Source: Ramazzottius varieornatus (Eukaryota > Tardigrada > Eutardigrada > Parachela > Ramazzottiidae). From it: a stretch of DNA of 64,000 nt. A program made the translations under genes and the position numbers. The DNA is taken from positions 1,302,061 to 1,366,060 of the forward strand of contig BDGG01000003.1 in the NCBI GenBank assembly GCA_001949185.1. The letters run 5' to 3'. Below, in pieces: positions 51,699-64,000 of the stretch. Under the pieces are notes generated by a model that worked only from the letters and a program-made list of their open reading frames with translations, was not told the DNA's origin and ran no database searches. Every line of letters starts with the position of its first letter. Positions within the stretch are counted from its first letter, which is position 1.

Positions 51699-54600
51699 TC
51701 ACCTTTCAAAGTTATCGAAAGTAAGCTCGTTCCACTTACTCAAAGCCTGAAAGTCCGGAGGAACAAACAGAGCCAGGTCATGCAACGTTAAACCACCCAG
51801 ATCCACTTCTTTTCCTTGGCCAGCACCAAAGTCCGACACGATCGAACTGACCGTTGCATTCGGACCAAACGTCTGCAAAGACCACAGGCTGAACACTCAC
51901 TCAACCACTATTCAAAGCACAGAAAGCCTTACCATTCCGCCGGCCCTTCCTTGTACTTGGACGGCCAAGTCTTCGGCGGTCCATATTTCGTTCTTCTTCC
52001 TGTCACAGTCGACTAGCAACTGTCCCACACTACTCTGCAACTCTTTCCCTAACTCCATCGATCTAAACTTTAACAGAAACTTCAGTAAACGCCCGGCTTC
52101 GTCTGTCATGGCTTCCACTTGTCTATAGATGTTCTTGAGTGTGTCGAGCAAGGCCAAATCTTCGTACGGGCCGCCTTCCCGCAAGCTGCGTTTCTTCTTC
52201 TCATCTTTTCGCTTATTCTTACTGGTCATTCTGCTCGTGCTGGTTCTACTGGTTCTTGAGGTTCCGGTTCGTTCGGACACCGACGAAGCTTCCGACATGT
52301 TATCGATAAAGTCGTCGCCACTTCCGTCAACCTTCTTTTCCTTCCTCAACTGCCTTACCACTTTCAGTCTTTCTTTGTACTTCTCCAAATCTGCTCCCGA
52401 CGCCGAGATCTGGGTTAATAAGACTTCTGCTTGCTTATCCAGGGCCGCCTTCAGTTTGTACTGTCCTTCCTCGCTCTGAAAACAAAAAGACTCTCTTTCC
52501 TACCAGATAACCAATCAAGTCAATCAACTGAGCTGCTGGTTCACTTCCTTACCGGTCGTAAGAGTAGCGCATCTTCCCAGAGATGTCCGTCGATCAGGTA
52601 CTGCCACGCCGAACCTCCGTTCGGCAAGTACTTCAGAAGAATCTCGGCGGCTTCGGCGTGTCTTCCAGCAGCTTTCAGGCTCAGCGCGAACATTTCAGCG
52701 GCCTTGCCGACTGCCGCTTCTTCCCAGTTCGCTCTTCCCGCACAGGCCATCCCCAGTTTCCACTCGTGAACTTTCCGGTAGTTCTCTACGGTTTTGGTGA
52801 AGAAACCACCTTCTTCGAAAGCCAAAGCCGCTTCCAAATACCTAAACATCAAATAACTGTCCTCAAAATCCACCAGTTTGGTCAAATCTTCAATATTCGG
52901 AAGTTCGACAAAAAACGGAAAAGATCATATTTCGAAGTGGCGCACTCTTCAACCTATACCACTGACAAAGTGGGCTACTTAGGAAAAATATTCTTGCGAA
53001 GCTCCGTTTTGACTTATTTTCCAACTGGGCTAAAATTTGTCGGTTTTACCTTCTTTTAGTCTTGGCCAAGTATTCGCCATACAAACCGAGCAGTTTGTTT
53101 CGTTCAGGGCTTTGTTTCTGGAAGATATCCAGTGCTTCTTTGTATAGCGCGTGCTTCTCGACCAGCTCGACACATTCGGGGAACTTCTCTGCACCGAGTG
53201 AAGCCAGATGTCCCAGCGCTTTCTTGTATCGCTTTAGGTGATTGTCGATGACGAAGTACCGGTAAGCTTCCGGTTGGATAGCGCGGAACTGGTTGAGGAA
53301 GGGCACATATTCCTTCGGGTCCTTGCGGGACTTGGCAGCGACCATCAGGACCAAGTCAAAATCGTAAGTGCCCAGCGCGACGTTGTACAGCTCATCAACG
53401 TTGGCAGAGTACAGAACGAACTTCAGAGCTTCTTCGGCTTCGGAAATCTTCGACGAACTCTGAAAGTAAAATTCAGAAATAAAATTCTAGTTTCGAGATT
53501 GAATTCTACGTTTTTCCACGGATAAAATGGGAACTCAGCGGACGAACTCAACGAGATTGTTTTACCCTAGTGGCGCACGTTTTCATTGATATTAGCCCGA
53601 AGCGTACGCCACTCGGAAAAATAATCTTGTCGACCTCCCAAATCGATATTGGTTTCTGCGTTGAAAATATTCATGGTTTTATGTACAAAAAAAAGTTATT
53701 GACTTTCCGAATAACTGACCATTAGGTTCTTGATCTTGAACAGGGCTTCTTCCAGTTCCTGAGGCTTCTTGTAAATGTGGCATGCCAGCGTCGACAAGAA
53801 CAGCCCGTTCTCAGGCATTTCGCCCAGCGCTTCAGCAAGGTTCCTCAAGACTACGTTAGCCTTGTCTTCAACGGACTCGGTCGGTTTCACGAAATGATTC
53901 TTATACACTGTCGTCGTCACATTCTCGTCGCTGAGTTCCGCGATGAAGATATTCAAGTTCGCCGCATCGTTAATTTGGCTTAGAACTACCGGAATGTCGT
54001 TGAGGAAGCGCTTCACGTCGAAATCCACCATCAAATTCATGTTTATCCTACAAAGCCATCCCACTTTGCACAATAATCGGAAAAGAAATGCGATCAGATG
54101 AAAAAGGAAACCGATAAAGCGATTTGAGTCGTCGGAAAACAATTCCACCTAGATCGCTATGCAAAGTGGCGCACGTTTTCATTGCTGTAAGCTCCGGGGA
54201 TGCGCCACTTGGGAAAACGACCTGGGTGAGTTCATATACCGATTCTTTATTGTCCTTACCTGTGTTTCCTCATCAGCTCAAAAACTTCTCTGTATTTCTT
54301 TTCTGTTACCAGCTTCGCTATCCTCTCAATGACCAAGGATCTTGGATGTATCACTTCCAAGTTCCCTCTGGGCAACTGCAGCACCACTTCCGTTCGGCCT
54401 TCTCGACTGACCACCGTCACCAACCTCGAGCCTCTTTCCACCTGTCGATCATCCGTCAGTTCCCCGAACTTCTCTCCATTCAACTTCACACAGACGATCT
54501 TGTGACTATGCGTAGTGTAGACTAGGAACTCTTCTGTCAGAATAAAGGAAGTACAGCTATCAGAAACCAATGCCCCATTTCGGAACAATTTATGGTTGTT

Positions 54601-56906
54601 GGTGTTCAGAGAGAATATGACTGGTGCTGGAGAAGACTTCTCATCAACCGAGATTGTGTCGCAGTTTGGTGGAATTTTGGTGAGTGGGCTGGCGTCTGAG
54701 GTGGAAGGTTGCCTGGTTGTACGAATGACTTGTCCATTCTTGAGGAATATAAGGGAAACTTTGTCACAAGGAACGAAGTCGTATATGGGTGAATCAAAGT
54801 ATGAAATAAGTTTGCATGTTTTGTCTTGTTCCAGTTGTTCCATGGAGGAAAGGGACTCCAACTCTCGTTGAGACTCATGATGAACGGAAAAAGTCCACAG
54901 ACCCCAAACGTCCACCTGAAAATCACAAAAATCTTTTCCGGTTTCACCGAGACGAAAGTAGCAAGTCATAATATTCTCATCAGTTTCCCCCGTTAATATC
55001 TCTCGAAAAGTGATCGGTTGAATCGAAGGTCACCTCGTTTATTCTTGCGAACTCGACAGCAGCTAGATGTTCTCGTCCAGCCCAGAAAAGGCAAGCGAAC
55101 TGTGAGAAAGGCAAATCGCAGGTCTTGCGGAGCGTCGGCGCGGCCGAAGGGTTCTCTGAATCGCTTGTGAAGATGGCCAACACCTTCCTGTCCGTGACGA
55201 CTGCTAGCTGGTAGGACGATGGAGTAGAAGACTGAAAGTGAACCTGGTTGATGGAAGCGTCGAAGGCTAGAGCATGGGTGGACGATGGTGGTGGAACTAC
55301 TGAATGAGCGAATGCTGTCAGGAGGACTTTCGACCCGTCGATCACCGCGACTGTCGACGATACATCCGTACTCCTAAGCATAAACAGAATCAAAAGATAT
55401 TCGGACCGAAAAACCAATAATACAAGTTGGAACGGCAGCAAAAAAACGGGCAAGCTTGCTATTTCAAATGGCGCGCAGACCCAGCTGATGACAACACAGA
55501 TATGTGCCACTTGACAAAAAGAACTTGTGTGTTTCGTTTGCCGACCTACCGGTTTTTTCCTGTTGCGCGTTACCTGCAGGTATCCCAGATCCATTCAACG
55601 ACAGTCAGTTTCCCGCTGTGATCGGCCAGGTACAGCACGAACGGGTCTCTCAAACTCCACAGACAGGCGGTTACGCTACTTGGCTGGTCTCGAGGGAACC
55701 TCAAAGACTGCTTGAGGTACCAGTGGTAGTTACCGATGGTCCACAGCTGCAGACAGTCAACCAGCCCACCTTCGCGCTCGTTGAGAACGAACCACAAGAG
55801 TAGAACTTCCGAAGACATGTTCCACTGGAGTTCTTTCACGGTGAAGGTACCTGGAAGGAAGCGAAGGTCGAATCCACCGTGCCGAAGACCGTTCTTCTCG
55901 AAGAACACGACCTGAAATGAGCAGACATTTTAATGACGTAGCTTCAGCTATAAACTGGGATGATATGAATGCATACTTCTTGTTTTCTGGTGGTTCGGGC
56001 GGTAGAGGCGATCAGCGCGCCGGAAGGCTTCCATGCGAGCGACCATTCCAGACCGTCCACCAGCTCACTCGTTCCCTGAAGAATTCCCTGTCGTTCGTAG
56101 ATGCGAATTACTCGAGTCATGGTAGCTGGATTCACCGAGCTGACAGCGAAGTACTGTCCGTCACCCCGCCACGAAATTCTCGGCTGAAGGTCGTCCGCCG
56201 CGGAAATGGTCAAAGCGACCTGGACCAATCAGCTTCCGGTCATTCAATCGATAAACACGAAGGACCAACCAAATCAACAATCAAACTACTGGCCTGCGAC
56301 ACAGTACCTGTGTTTTGGTTTTCGCAGCTTCCTTCCCTTCACTTCCATGAAACTGTGTCTCCTTCTTACCCCAGCCAACATTGACGGGTTTCATCTCTCC
56401 GAAGTCATCGGGGTTCAGCGGTTCAGTAACGATGACCGTCCAGTCGGATGTCATGAGTAACAAATGCCCACTGTCGTGTTCGGGCTTGGTGGTTATGACC
56501 AGAATTTCTTGCTCCGGGCTCCATTTCACAGCGCTAATTCCGGCTGGGACATGGCCCACAATCGACTATAACAATAAAGCGATTTGAACAACTGTACCAA
56601 ACAGAAACGATGTAAAGAGTCGTCTACCATTTCCGCTCCCCAGCATATGAGTAACGATCCTTCCGCAGTGGCAAGGAAGACTGCATTCTCGGCGACAAGA
56701 AACTCTGTTCCGGCGATGTGGAAGTGTTCGGGTGGAACGGCTTGCTCATTTGTCTCTTTGGTGTCTTCCGAGAAGGTAATAAAGCGTTCCGAGCTGCAGC
56801 ACATGATGGTGGACATTCCAGCCGACATCCAGCTGATCGGCGCTGAATCTAGACTCCCTGGAGATAGCTGGTACTGGGCTTCGCTCACTAGTCGTAGATT
56901 CCTCAT
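51699..56906 (-). CDS. ELP1: Elongator complex protein 1 (ELP1/IKAP)
   Basis: ELP1 is the scaffold of the Elongator complex, which makes the 5-carboxymethyl modification on wobble uridine of tRNAs, mainly in the cytoplasm. Eleven exons (56906-56628, 56565-56308, 56219-55977, 55911-55574, 55373-55034, 54915-54260, 54047-53720, 53459-53050, 52841-52553, 52475-51933, 51872-51699) give exactly 1286 codons including the stop, against 1332 aa in human. The start MRNLRLV matches human MRNLKLF. WD40-repeat half: AVKWSPEQEILV, VNVGWGKKETQFHGSEGK, SWRGDGQYFAVSSV, LQLWTIGNYHWYLKQSL. Helical C-terminal half: RGSRLVTVV, LPRGNLEVIHPRSLV, YDFDLVLMVAAKSRKDPKEY, ALGHLASLG. The basic, tRNA-binding-type segment SKNKRKDEKKKRSLREGGPY precedes the end VPPDFQALSKWNELTFDNFE. 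One donor (intron 55033-54916, GTGACC) is weak. Confidence 0.95.
52893..53030. repeat. GTGGCGCAC hairpin element in ELP1 intron, diverged copy
   Basis: TCGAAGTGGCGCACTCTTCA and CAAAGTGGGCTACTTAGGAA are the degenerate central stem. It lies in ELP1 intron 52842-53049. Confidence 0.5.
53530..53650. repeat. GTGGCGCAC hairpin element in ELP1 intron
   Basis: The central stem is AGTGGCGCACG with CGTACGCCACT. Flanking GAGATTGTTTT and AAAAATAATCTTG extend the pairing. It lies in ELP1 intron 53460-53719. Confidence 0.75.
54128..54248. repeat. GTGGCGCAC hairpin element in ELP1 intron
   Basis: The stem is AAAGTGGCGCACG with GATGCGCCACTT. Outer arms CACCTAGATCG and CGACCTGGGTG also pair. It lies in ELP1 intron 54048-54259. 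Confidence 0.75.
55440..55556. repeat. GTGGCGCAC hairpin element in ELP1 intron, diverged copy
   Basis: The stem is CAAATGGCGCGC with ATATGTGCCACTTG. The right end TTTCGTTTGCCGACC matches the copy at 42547-42665. It lies in ELP1 intron 55374-55573. Confidence 0.65.
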
Positions 56907-59900
56907 GGTTTGTCAGAATCAGAATTCCTGCCTGTTCCACGAGTAATGGCGCTTCACTAAAGGCCCCGTTACACCGGCTGCTGGGTGTTGGATAAATTAG
57001 AGAATGAAGATTGGAAACAGTCTTCCACAGATGAACACTGACGAGCTGCTGACAGTCCGAGAGCAGCGGTGGACAGATGATTTAGACAGCCTAATATCGA
57101 ACATTACACATTCGAGCCGTAGCGGTTGCTGAGAACCAGACAAAGATGAAATTTTGTCATCGGTACGCGAAACCTATCATGCCAAACCAGAGACCGGCGT
57201 TCGAACTTCATTTCCAGCATTTTTTTCAGTCTCTGACCATCAGATCGGCGGAGTGCTGTCCGCAGGCGCGACTTCATTCGGATGACATCCGCTGGCGTTG
57301 GCACCTCGGAACGCTGCGAAACATCACATTGACCATCTAACCCGACTGACCAGCAATCACGATACTGCCAGAGTGAAAATCTACTCAGGCGCCAATCACA
57401 TAACTGGTTGCTGGTGATTCATTCATTCATTGGTATTTGATGGTCTCTGTAATCTGGCAGCACTGGTAGTCGAGTCGAATAGACAAGAAACTTCATATGG
57501 CGTGACGCCATATGACGGTTTTATTATTCATTTGTTTTATACTATACTTAGCTGCTTACTAAGGGCTTATAAAGATAAGGTGCGCTCGGTGGTGTAAGTT
57601 AGGCGGCTCTACTTCGAAAATTGTCGGCTGGTCCGGCCGACTACATCTTGTAAATGTGTCTGCCAGAAGTCTATTTGGTGGAGCCGATAAAAAGCCAGTA
57701 GGCATCGGCTGCTATCTGCTGGGGGTGTGCCCCGGATCGACTTGTCGGCTGGCTTTGACCAATGGCCATATGAAAATCGGTGCCGTACCGTCATATGGGC
57801 TTCGGTATCACAAGATCACGGTCCGGTACTTGCCAACCGCAGATCTAAAGTTGTCGAAAGACTCGAAACCTTTTATATAATATTGGAATACAGGAATAAA
57901 AACTTTAGATTTCACAAATCTGTATGTTTCTTCAAGCTGTCAACGTCCAGACAACGTCCAGACATCTGATCCATCGACAGCTCGTTCTTTCTGCACAAAC
58001 CAACAAAGTCCGTACTTCAGCGCAACTGGCACAGTGCAGCGTACGTAGTGAACGTTCCCAGCTTGACTTTTAGATATTGGAAAAATGTTTTTGGTGTTTC
58101 CGTCTAGGCCAAACGGTTTGTTAAACATCAGCTTATGAATGGCAGAAAACAAAATCTCAGAAAATTGTAGTGACGAGGCTTCGCGGCTGGCGACCTGGAG
58201 GCTACTTCTCCTTTCCGCGTCTTAGTATCGGGTTGCCACAATACGACACTACACGTCCAGCTCGTTAGATATAACTTCCCGACCGCGTATCTTTTCAGGA
58301 TTCTGTTTTGCGCATGTGAAGTGCCGATAATCATTGATCGTTTCGGCTGAAGAGAAATAAACCGAAAAAAATTTTCAAAAAGGAAAACGACCGCGGAAAT
58401 CAGAACTCAAAACTAAGTAGGCGGCCTGAAGATGCGTGTTGTTGAATGATTTCGAGCCTTTTTACTGAAAATTGGGCATATATCGGTGGCCTAGATATTT
58501 GTTGTTTGAACTTTTTTCCAAAGAAACGGATAAAAATGTAGATTGTCATACCTGATTGAATGAGACCCTAGCACTGTGCGCAGGGAAATCGCTGTAGCAC
58601 AGCGGCTGTCTCAATGGTATAGCATGACATGACCTGACATGACTTGTATGTTATCTCGAGATATTCGTGTTGTCGGCTGGAAGAATCGATCGGGCCGCCG
58701 CCTACGTCATCCATCCGATCGCAATTCCCGATCTCCGCAGACAATTTTATCGGCAGCTGTCTGCCGGTATCTGCCCGAAAAAGTATCTGGCCCAATTTTT
58801 CTCCTCTGGACGAGCAGACATCAGTATGTCTCGGCCATAACGCGTCAACAACGGGAAGATGATCGGGCTGCTGGTTACGGGAAGGCCGGTAATAAGATAG
58901 TCCTGTTATTGACCGACGACAAATTTGATGGAATTTCAGAGAGACAGAAAGAGAGAAACTTTCTGTCCGATGGAATCGTGGAAAAGTCGACGCTTCTTCG
59001 CGCTTTTTACAGAAGCAATTCCTTCAAACTGACATCTGTAGCTAAACTGTGGGCACATCTGGTCTGTTTCAGGTACCGTCGTTCGAGCCTGTTCCTGGTG
59101 ACCAGTCGCGATCTATGGCTGCCATAACGGACGCAGACGCTATCAATCACATTGGTGTATTCCTCACGCTGCCTCTTCCTCAAGGGATCGGAGCTGGAGG
59201 TCTGTACGTACGACCCTTCCTTTTGAAAAGTTTCGCACATACTGTATTCCCTCGACGATTTCGCGAATTATGTCATCACGCCAGTAAAGTACACCCGCAC
59301 TGACTGTCTGATTGTTGCCCATCACGGGACCTCATTGGCGAGTAAACGTTGATTGAAGGCACAGGCGAAGATGCTTGGGAAACTTTGGTTACGCCAGATT
59401 ACTGTAGAAGGCTAGTTGGATCGATGGTTGAGCGTTGCAACGAGTGCATTTTGAACAAGGGTGCTCGGGCCGCGAATTGATGGTTACGGTCAACTGGATA
59501 TGGACAAAATTTCTTATTTGTCCTCTTCAGTTTCGACATCAGTTTCAGTTTCAGTTTTATTACTGGCTCAGTAAACGTGACGCCACCCCCGTCCCGCCCG
59601 TTAATTTTGTCGTACACTGTAAAAAAACAGCTGACTCAGGTCGCACGTTGAAGTCTGATAGCGCGACCGGCACTGGCTACAGGCACCCCTATCACACCCC
59701 GTTCGGGTATAGACCAGGCCTGCACTAGCGCCCGGCCTTTGGGTGCCGCGTCTAATATCGTATATCGAAAGGAAAAAATTATCCTCGTCCATTGTTTTCC
59801 TAATATCAATTCCGTTTTGTTGTCATCCGACCCAGCCTGGGCATCAAGTACTCCGCGGTTTTAAGGCGAAATTGCTCTTCAGAAAAGGTTGAACAACCCC

Positions 59901-60710
59901 GAATCCAAAATCGTCTAGTGACAGTTCAATGTGTTCTCTACAAGTTAGCCAGGGAAATTGACTTGATAACTTTTGTAGTTTTCGAGATATAACATTATGA
60001 ACTTGATTGGGTCAACCCGGAAGCCGCCTCTCTATGATCGGACGGCCCCGTACCTGGAACCCTAATAACAATTTCCCCTAACATACTCTTTTCCCTAACT
60101 GGCAAACCTAACAGCATCCAACCCGAAGCACCTGATTACTGATCACTGCACCGTCAAAACGTTTTAACGATTGCTTCCCTGAATTCCTAATGAGCATCAT
60201 ATTGCCTGATTTGGATGAGTTGACGAGCGATACGAAGCTCGGTTTGCTGTTGGTACCAGAAACAAAAACTGCGTTCTCGATAGACGAGCTACCGCTTTCG
60301 TTGGCCGGGACAGACAATGCGACTTCCGCAGCACAAAAGCTCAAATTAACTGAAAATAATCAGTCAACCGGTTCGGAAATTTCATATAGTTATCAAAGGA
60401 CCAAAACTCGAAGAAAAAGCGCAAATGAGAATGATGCTGTGAGAAATGACATGTGTCGATTCGATCGAACCAACGGTATACCGCTCAAGTTATTCAGTAC
60501 GAGGTGCTTCGCTCAACAGCAGCTCAATTCGAAAAAACACTCTCACGATTCGAGCTGCGAGTAATACTTTCGCTAATTCATCGTTCGACCACTCAGAAGG
60601 GGCCCGGAGGGCAAGTCCAAAGTTTAAACAATACAACGGATTTTTTTAGGGCAGAGTGATCGTCGGGGCTAAATTTATTGGGGCTCGTGACTGTTAGGGG
60701 TCGAAGCTGT

Positions 60711-61049
60711 TAATGATGAGCATCACACGCAGATGGTCCGTGTAGTGTGAAGTGTAATTGTAAAAGTGTAATTACATTTTACACTAGTTTGCATTTTACA
60801 GACCGAGCCGTTTGTAACGCCTAAAAGTGACAAGGAGCGACGAAAATCACGAACCCAGCTATGTCTATGCTTGCATAGAATATAGATCTTGGTAACTGTC
60901 TTCCAGACAAAGATAAATATACTCAAAAATACTGCAGATTCTGGCAGGTAAAAGTTGTAATTACATTTTACATTTACAGTACAACTTCCCCGTGGTTGTA
61001 ATGTCGTGTAAAAGTGTAATTGTAATGGAAAATGTAATGCTCATCATTA
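60711..61049. mobile_element. 339-bp TA-flanked inverted-repeat element in G-rich repeat DNA
   Basis: Both ends read TAATGATGAGCAT inward, a 13-bp perfect terminal repeat whose outer TA is the presumed target duplication. The interior is rich in GTGTAATTACA-like palindromic words (about 60750-60783 and 60955-60985). There is no coding capacity. It interrupts degenerate repeats of the type GAAGCTGTTAGGGG...CTTCGGG that continue on both sides (about 60660-61170). Confidence 0.65.
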
Positions 61050-63952
61050 GTTCGGGGCCATAGTTCTTCGGGAATAAGGACATATCTTAGGGGGAGGTGC
61101 TGTTCGGGTGCGAAGCTGTTAGGGGAAAGCGATCTTCGGGTCCGAGATTCTTCGGAGCGACGCTTAGGAGGAGTTAGAGTTAAGGGATAACGTACCCCAC
61201 CCTTTTGGACAGAGTGACCGGGGATGCAAGGCATATGGTTGCTGGCTTCTCAGTCACCGCGCTTTCTCGCTCGACTGGATACAGCTCAGTCTGGCCATAC
61301 CACAAAGAGATCTACACGAGCCGATTTGTCCACAAGAGAGGAACAAAGAACACCATTACACGCCAACTCGTTAGTTACCTAATGTAGCACTGCAAAACAC
61401 CAATGAAAATTACCTTTGGAGCTGCATGAGCTGAACCTCGCAGGATAGCATGGAATGTTCTTTTCTTACTACTTCGCCCGGAATTTTCGTAGGCTTCTCG
61501 AATTTTTCCGATTGTTCACTCTCGTATAGATGCGATATGCCGAAAGCTCAACAGCTTTTGTGGGAAGTTGAAAGTCGTATGTTTCGGCAAGACTTACCTT
61601 TGAGGACTGCTGGAAAGGGTGTATGAACAATATTAACTCGGGTACAGTGAGCTGACAATGTCACTACGTTCCTGACCAAGACACTAAAAGTTCTTTGATG
61701 TCACCAAAACGACGCCAATTTGATGTTAAGGTTATCGTCACGACGTTAAACAATTAATTTAACGTCATGTACGTTGGATGGTCGTCTTTAGTTTCCTGGC
61801 GTTTTTTTTCTACCTGTTTGGTATCGGAATGTAGGAAATTCTTCGCTCTATCGTTTGATACCTAGCCGATAATGGAAAAAATCGTCTGTGTCATCCAGGG
61901 TTAAATGCGGCAAGAGGGGGTGAAATCTTGAGAAAATCGACATTTTCCCGTTCCGCAGCCGAGACTATGCCGCTTCAGGGAGCGACGTCACTCAGCGGAT
62001 GCTTTCCACCCCTTTTAGCCGTATTTATCTGATAACTTTGAATCCTGCAGACAGGTTTTTTCGTGACCTGCTGGGTATTAAACGACGGAGAAATCAGTTC
62101 CCTACATTTTAATACGAAAAAAGTGTGAAAAAAACGTCAGGCTGCTGAGGATAATCATAGTAGGCACATGACTTTGAATTGGTCATGTACGGATATCCGG
62201 CAACGAAGCGAATTTTAGCTGTTTGGCGTTATCGCGCTGCCACCGTACACCCTCGACACAACGATTCCCAAGACAATGGTTCCCAAAACAGGTGCTCAGA
62301 GGGAGCAGCCGACACTCACCCAATGACCAAAGCTGAACCGATGCAGCGTGAAGATCTTCCGCAGGCACAGGGTGGAAGTTGACTGGTCAAGCCTCTCCCT
62401 GTCCGTTTTGTATGGTAAGCAAACGTTGAAGCGTCACGGTGAACATTCGACCCGACTACAGTCAAAGTTTGGTTAAACATAGTTAAATTAAGAAAAAATT
62501 ATCCAAAAGCTTTTCCGAATCAAAACAGTTGTGTTCAAAAATTCTCAGTTTTGGAAACGGCGACTGACAACGGTTGTCGAGAAACAGCCTTCCAAGATCA
62601 TTTTGTCCTGTCATCACTAAAACTGGCCGATCAATGTTGCAGGTCGCCGTTTGAGAAAACTGTCACTTCGTAGGCAAACTATCACTTCGTATTTACAAGT
62701 GCAATAATTATTGGCTCATGACTGAACGCACCAGTCGAGATACAACGCTACAAAACCATAATTGTATTTATGGGTCCCCAGCAACGTTGTTCTGCTTTGT
62801 TTTCGCCTTGCATGTTAGTAAATTTTGGTATGACAATTACTCCAACATACAGAAACTTTACACAGAAGCCATTGCTGCCAACCAGTTTATAGTCGTCCAT
62901 CTCGATTATCATCACCAGACAATGGGCAAGTTTAATTCAGTCCAATTAGCGCATAGGTGCTTCCTTCTTTTTTCACACCTCATGTCTGCCTGCCGCCCTG
63001 TCCACCTTATGTGGAAAGTAAATATGACTTTTTTACCCGAGATTTTCACTGGTAGTGATATTGACCCATCTTAATAGAAACCCTCTTTCCGTCGCCCTCT
63101 GAGCCTAGTATTATACTACGTTTCCCAGATCACATCCCATTCAGAACTCGATTTTGTGATCTGGCCTACTATACTTGATCGTGATCCGGCACTTGAATCA
63201 CGGTTCCTAGTATAATAGCCCACTTCCCGGATCACGAGAAATGGATCAGGTGGTGGGAAACGAGTGCGGAGACATGGATCATGATATTAGAAAACCATGG
63301 TCCGCATCGTTTGAGACATGATAGCCTCGCCATGAAGCGGCTCATTGATCGTGCTGGGTTTGATTGTATGAAATGAACAGGGAAGAACCCAAGGTACGCG
63401 AATACGATTCCACAAGTTTCGGTCAATGTTGACCAGCGGCCAATGATGCCCTGAAAAAAATTCAAAATTTCGCAAAAACCAAAAGTCCCAAACCGCCACT
63501 GAATGTATCATTCTACAGCTAGATGTATGCCCGAATTTATTAGGAAAAGAAAGCTAACAATATTTCATGACTCACTCCGAAATAAATCATGACAGTTCGG
63601 TCATGTTGACCAGCTGCCGGGGACGCCCAGGCTGTAGTACATCATGTACTTGTAATATACACACACGTAACATACGGTACACATGGTCCGAAAAGGGCCA
63701 TGTGTTGCAGTATCGCAACAAGACACTGACATTGTGTGGTCGTTGTTGTGCTAGGTGTTCACCCGACCACTGCATAATTGTACGGGTTCCTCGCCACCAA
63801 ATATTGATAATTCGGTAAACGTACTTAAGTTATTACAAATATGAAACAACAGAACTTACCGAGAGTTACCGAGCGTATCAAAATAACAGAACTCGAAGGA
63901 GATTTTATGTGAAAATTTACGAGTGGAACTTATAGTTCCGATCAGGATCAGG

Positions 63953-64000
63953 TAAGCTCTGTTTCACCATCCATAGACCCCAAGCCTTTCCAAACGGTGA
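63953..64000 (+). repeat. Dispersed repeat A, copy 4 (cut by window end)
   Basis: Reads TAAGCTCTGTTTCACCATCC, then ATAGACCCCAAGCCTTTCCA and AACGGTGA. It matches the start of the copies at 14284 and 14862 and runs off the window. Confidence 0.65.

Larger units (their letters stand above)
56907..64000. other. Gene-poor right end
   Basis: The first bases should hold the ELP1 promoter and 5' UTR. Beyond it I recognise no protein or RNA gene. The longest frame (58639-59127, +, 162 codons) has no family features. The stretch holds a 339-bp inverted-repeat element, degenerate G-rich repeats around it, and a partial repeat A copy at the very end. Near 63100-63240 the text CCTAGTATAATA/GATCACG recurs in diverged form, probably another decayed hairpin repeat. 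Confidence 0.5.

Noticed and set aside
54980-55036. Apparent frameshift in ELP1 (the frame ends at a stop at 54980)
   Set aside because: A 118-bp intron (55033-54916) with a good TTTTCAG acceptor restores the frame, and the total is then exactly 1286 codons. Only its donor is weak.
57104-57304. Basic minus-strand frame upstream of ELP1
   Set aside because: It has no in-frame ATG at its open end before residue 10, no homology I recognise, and lies where the ELP1 promoter is expected.
57495-57525. Short palindrome CATATGGCGTGACGCCATATG
   Set aside because: The arms are only 9 bp around a 3-base centre. A site this short can arise by chance, and no second copy was seen.
58639-59127. 162-codon plus-strand frame
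   Set aside because: It has no family features, domain or supporting splice structure. Its composition looks like translated non-coding DNA.
60108-60564. Overlapping frames on both strands (124 codons plus, 78 codons minus)
   Set aside because: Neither shows a domain, signal peptide or splice partner, and each could be the shadow of the other.

Overview
The window is animal nuclear DNA. Its genes are broken by many short GT-AG introns (about 60-260 bp) and encode metazoan proteins. The short introns, mixed gene orientation and many small hairpin-type transposons suggest a compact invertebrate genome, possibly an ecdysozoan such as a tardigrade. That placement is inference, not read from a marker.

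Layout, left to right. A decayed elongation factor 1-alpha copy (- strand, 1-1796) runs off the left edge. A 2.36 kb Tc5/pogo-like DNA transposon with 144-bp terminal inverted repeats and a damaged transposase lies at 4267-6624. From 6.6 to 15.5 kb I see no intact gene: there is a second, more decayed pogo/jerky-type transposase and copies of a dispersed repeat, two of which form a large inverted repeat holding a 50-N gap. At 15.6-25.4 kb are smaller receptor and secreted-protein genes: a melatonin-receptor-like GPCR (+), an Ala/Pro/Thr-rich ORF (+), a secreted Gly-Arg-rich protein with an acidic patch (-), and a secreted Asn-rich, Kazal-like Cys protein (+).

From 25.5 to 56.9 kb lie four large conserved housekeeping genes with complete exon models. 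They are FIG4 phosphoinositide phosphatase (-, 885 aa), a PLEKHG4/puratrophin-1-like Rho GEF (+, 1470 aa from the start used here), a GPAT3/GPAT4-type glycerol-3-phosphate acyltransferase (-, 459 aa) and the Elongator scaffold ELP1/IKAP (-, 1285 aa). All modelled exons join in frame. FIG4 and GPAT work in membrane lipid metabolism, the GEF in Rho signalling, and ELP1 in tRNA wobble-uridine modification. They are not an operon, and I see no pathway linking them. The last 7 kb has no recognisable gene.

The most notable structure is in the mobile DNA. A roughly 120-bp hairpin element family sits in four ELP1 introns and in introns of the Rho GEF, and it accounts for the longer ELP1 introns. A 1.42 kb Tc1-like inverted-repeat element fills most of one FIG4 intron and itself contains a nearly perfect 297-bp fold-back palindrome. 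Several other short TA-flanked inverted-repeat elements occur.
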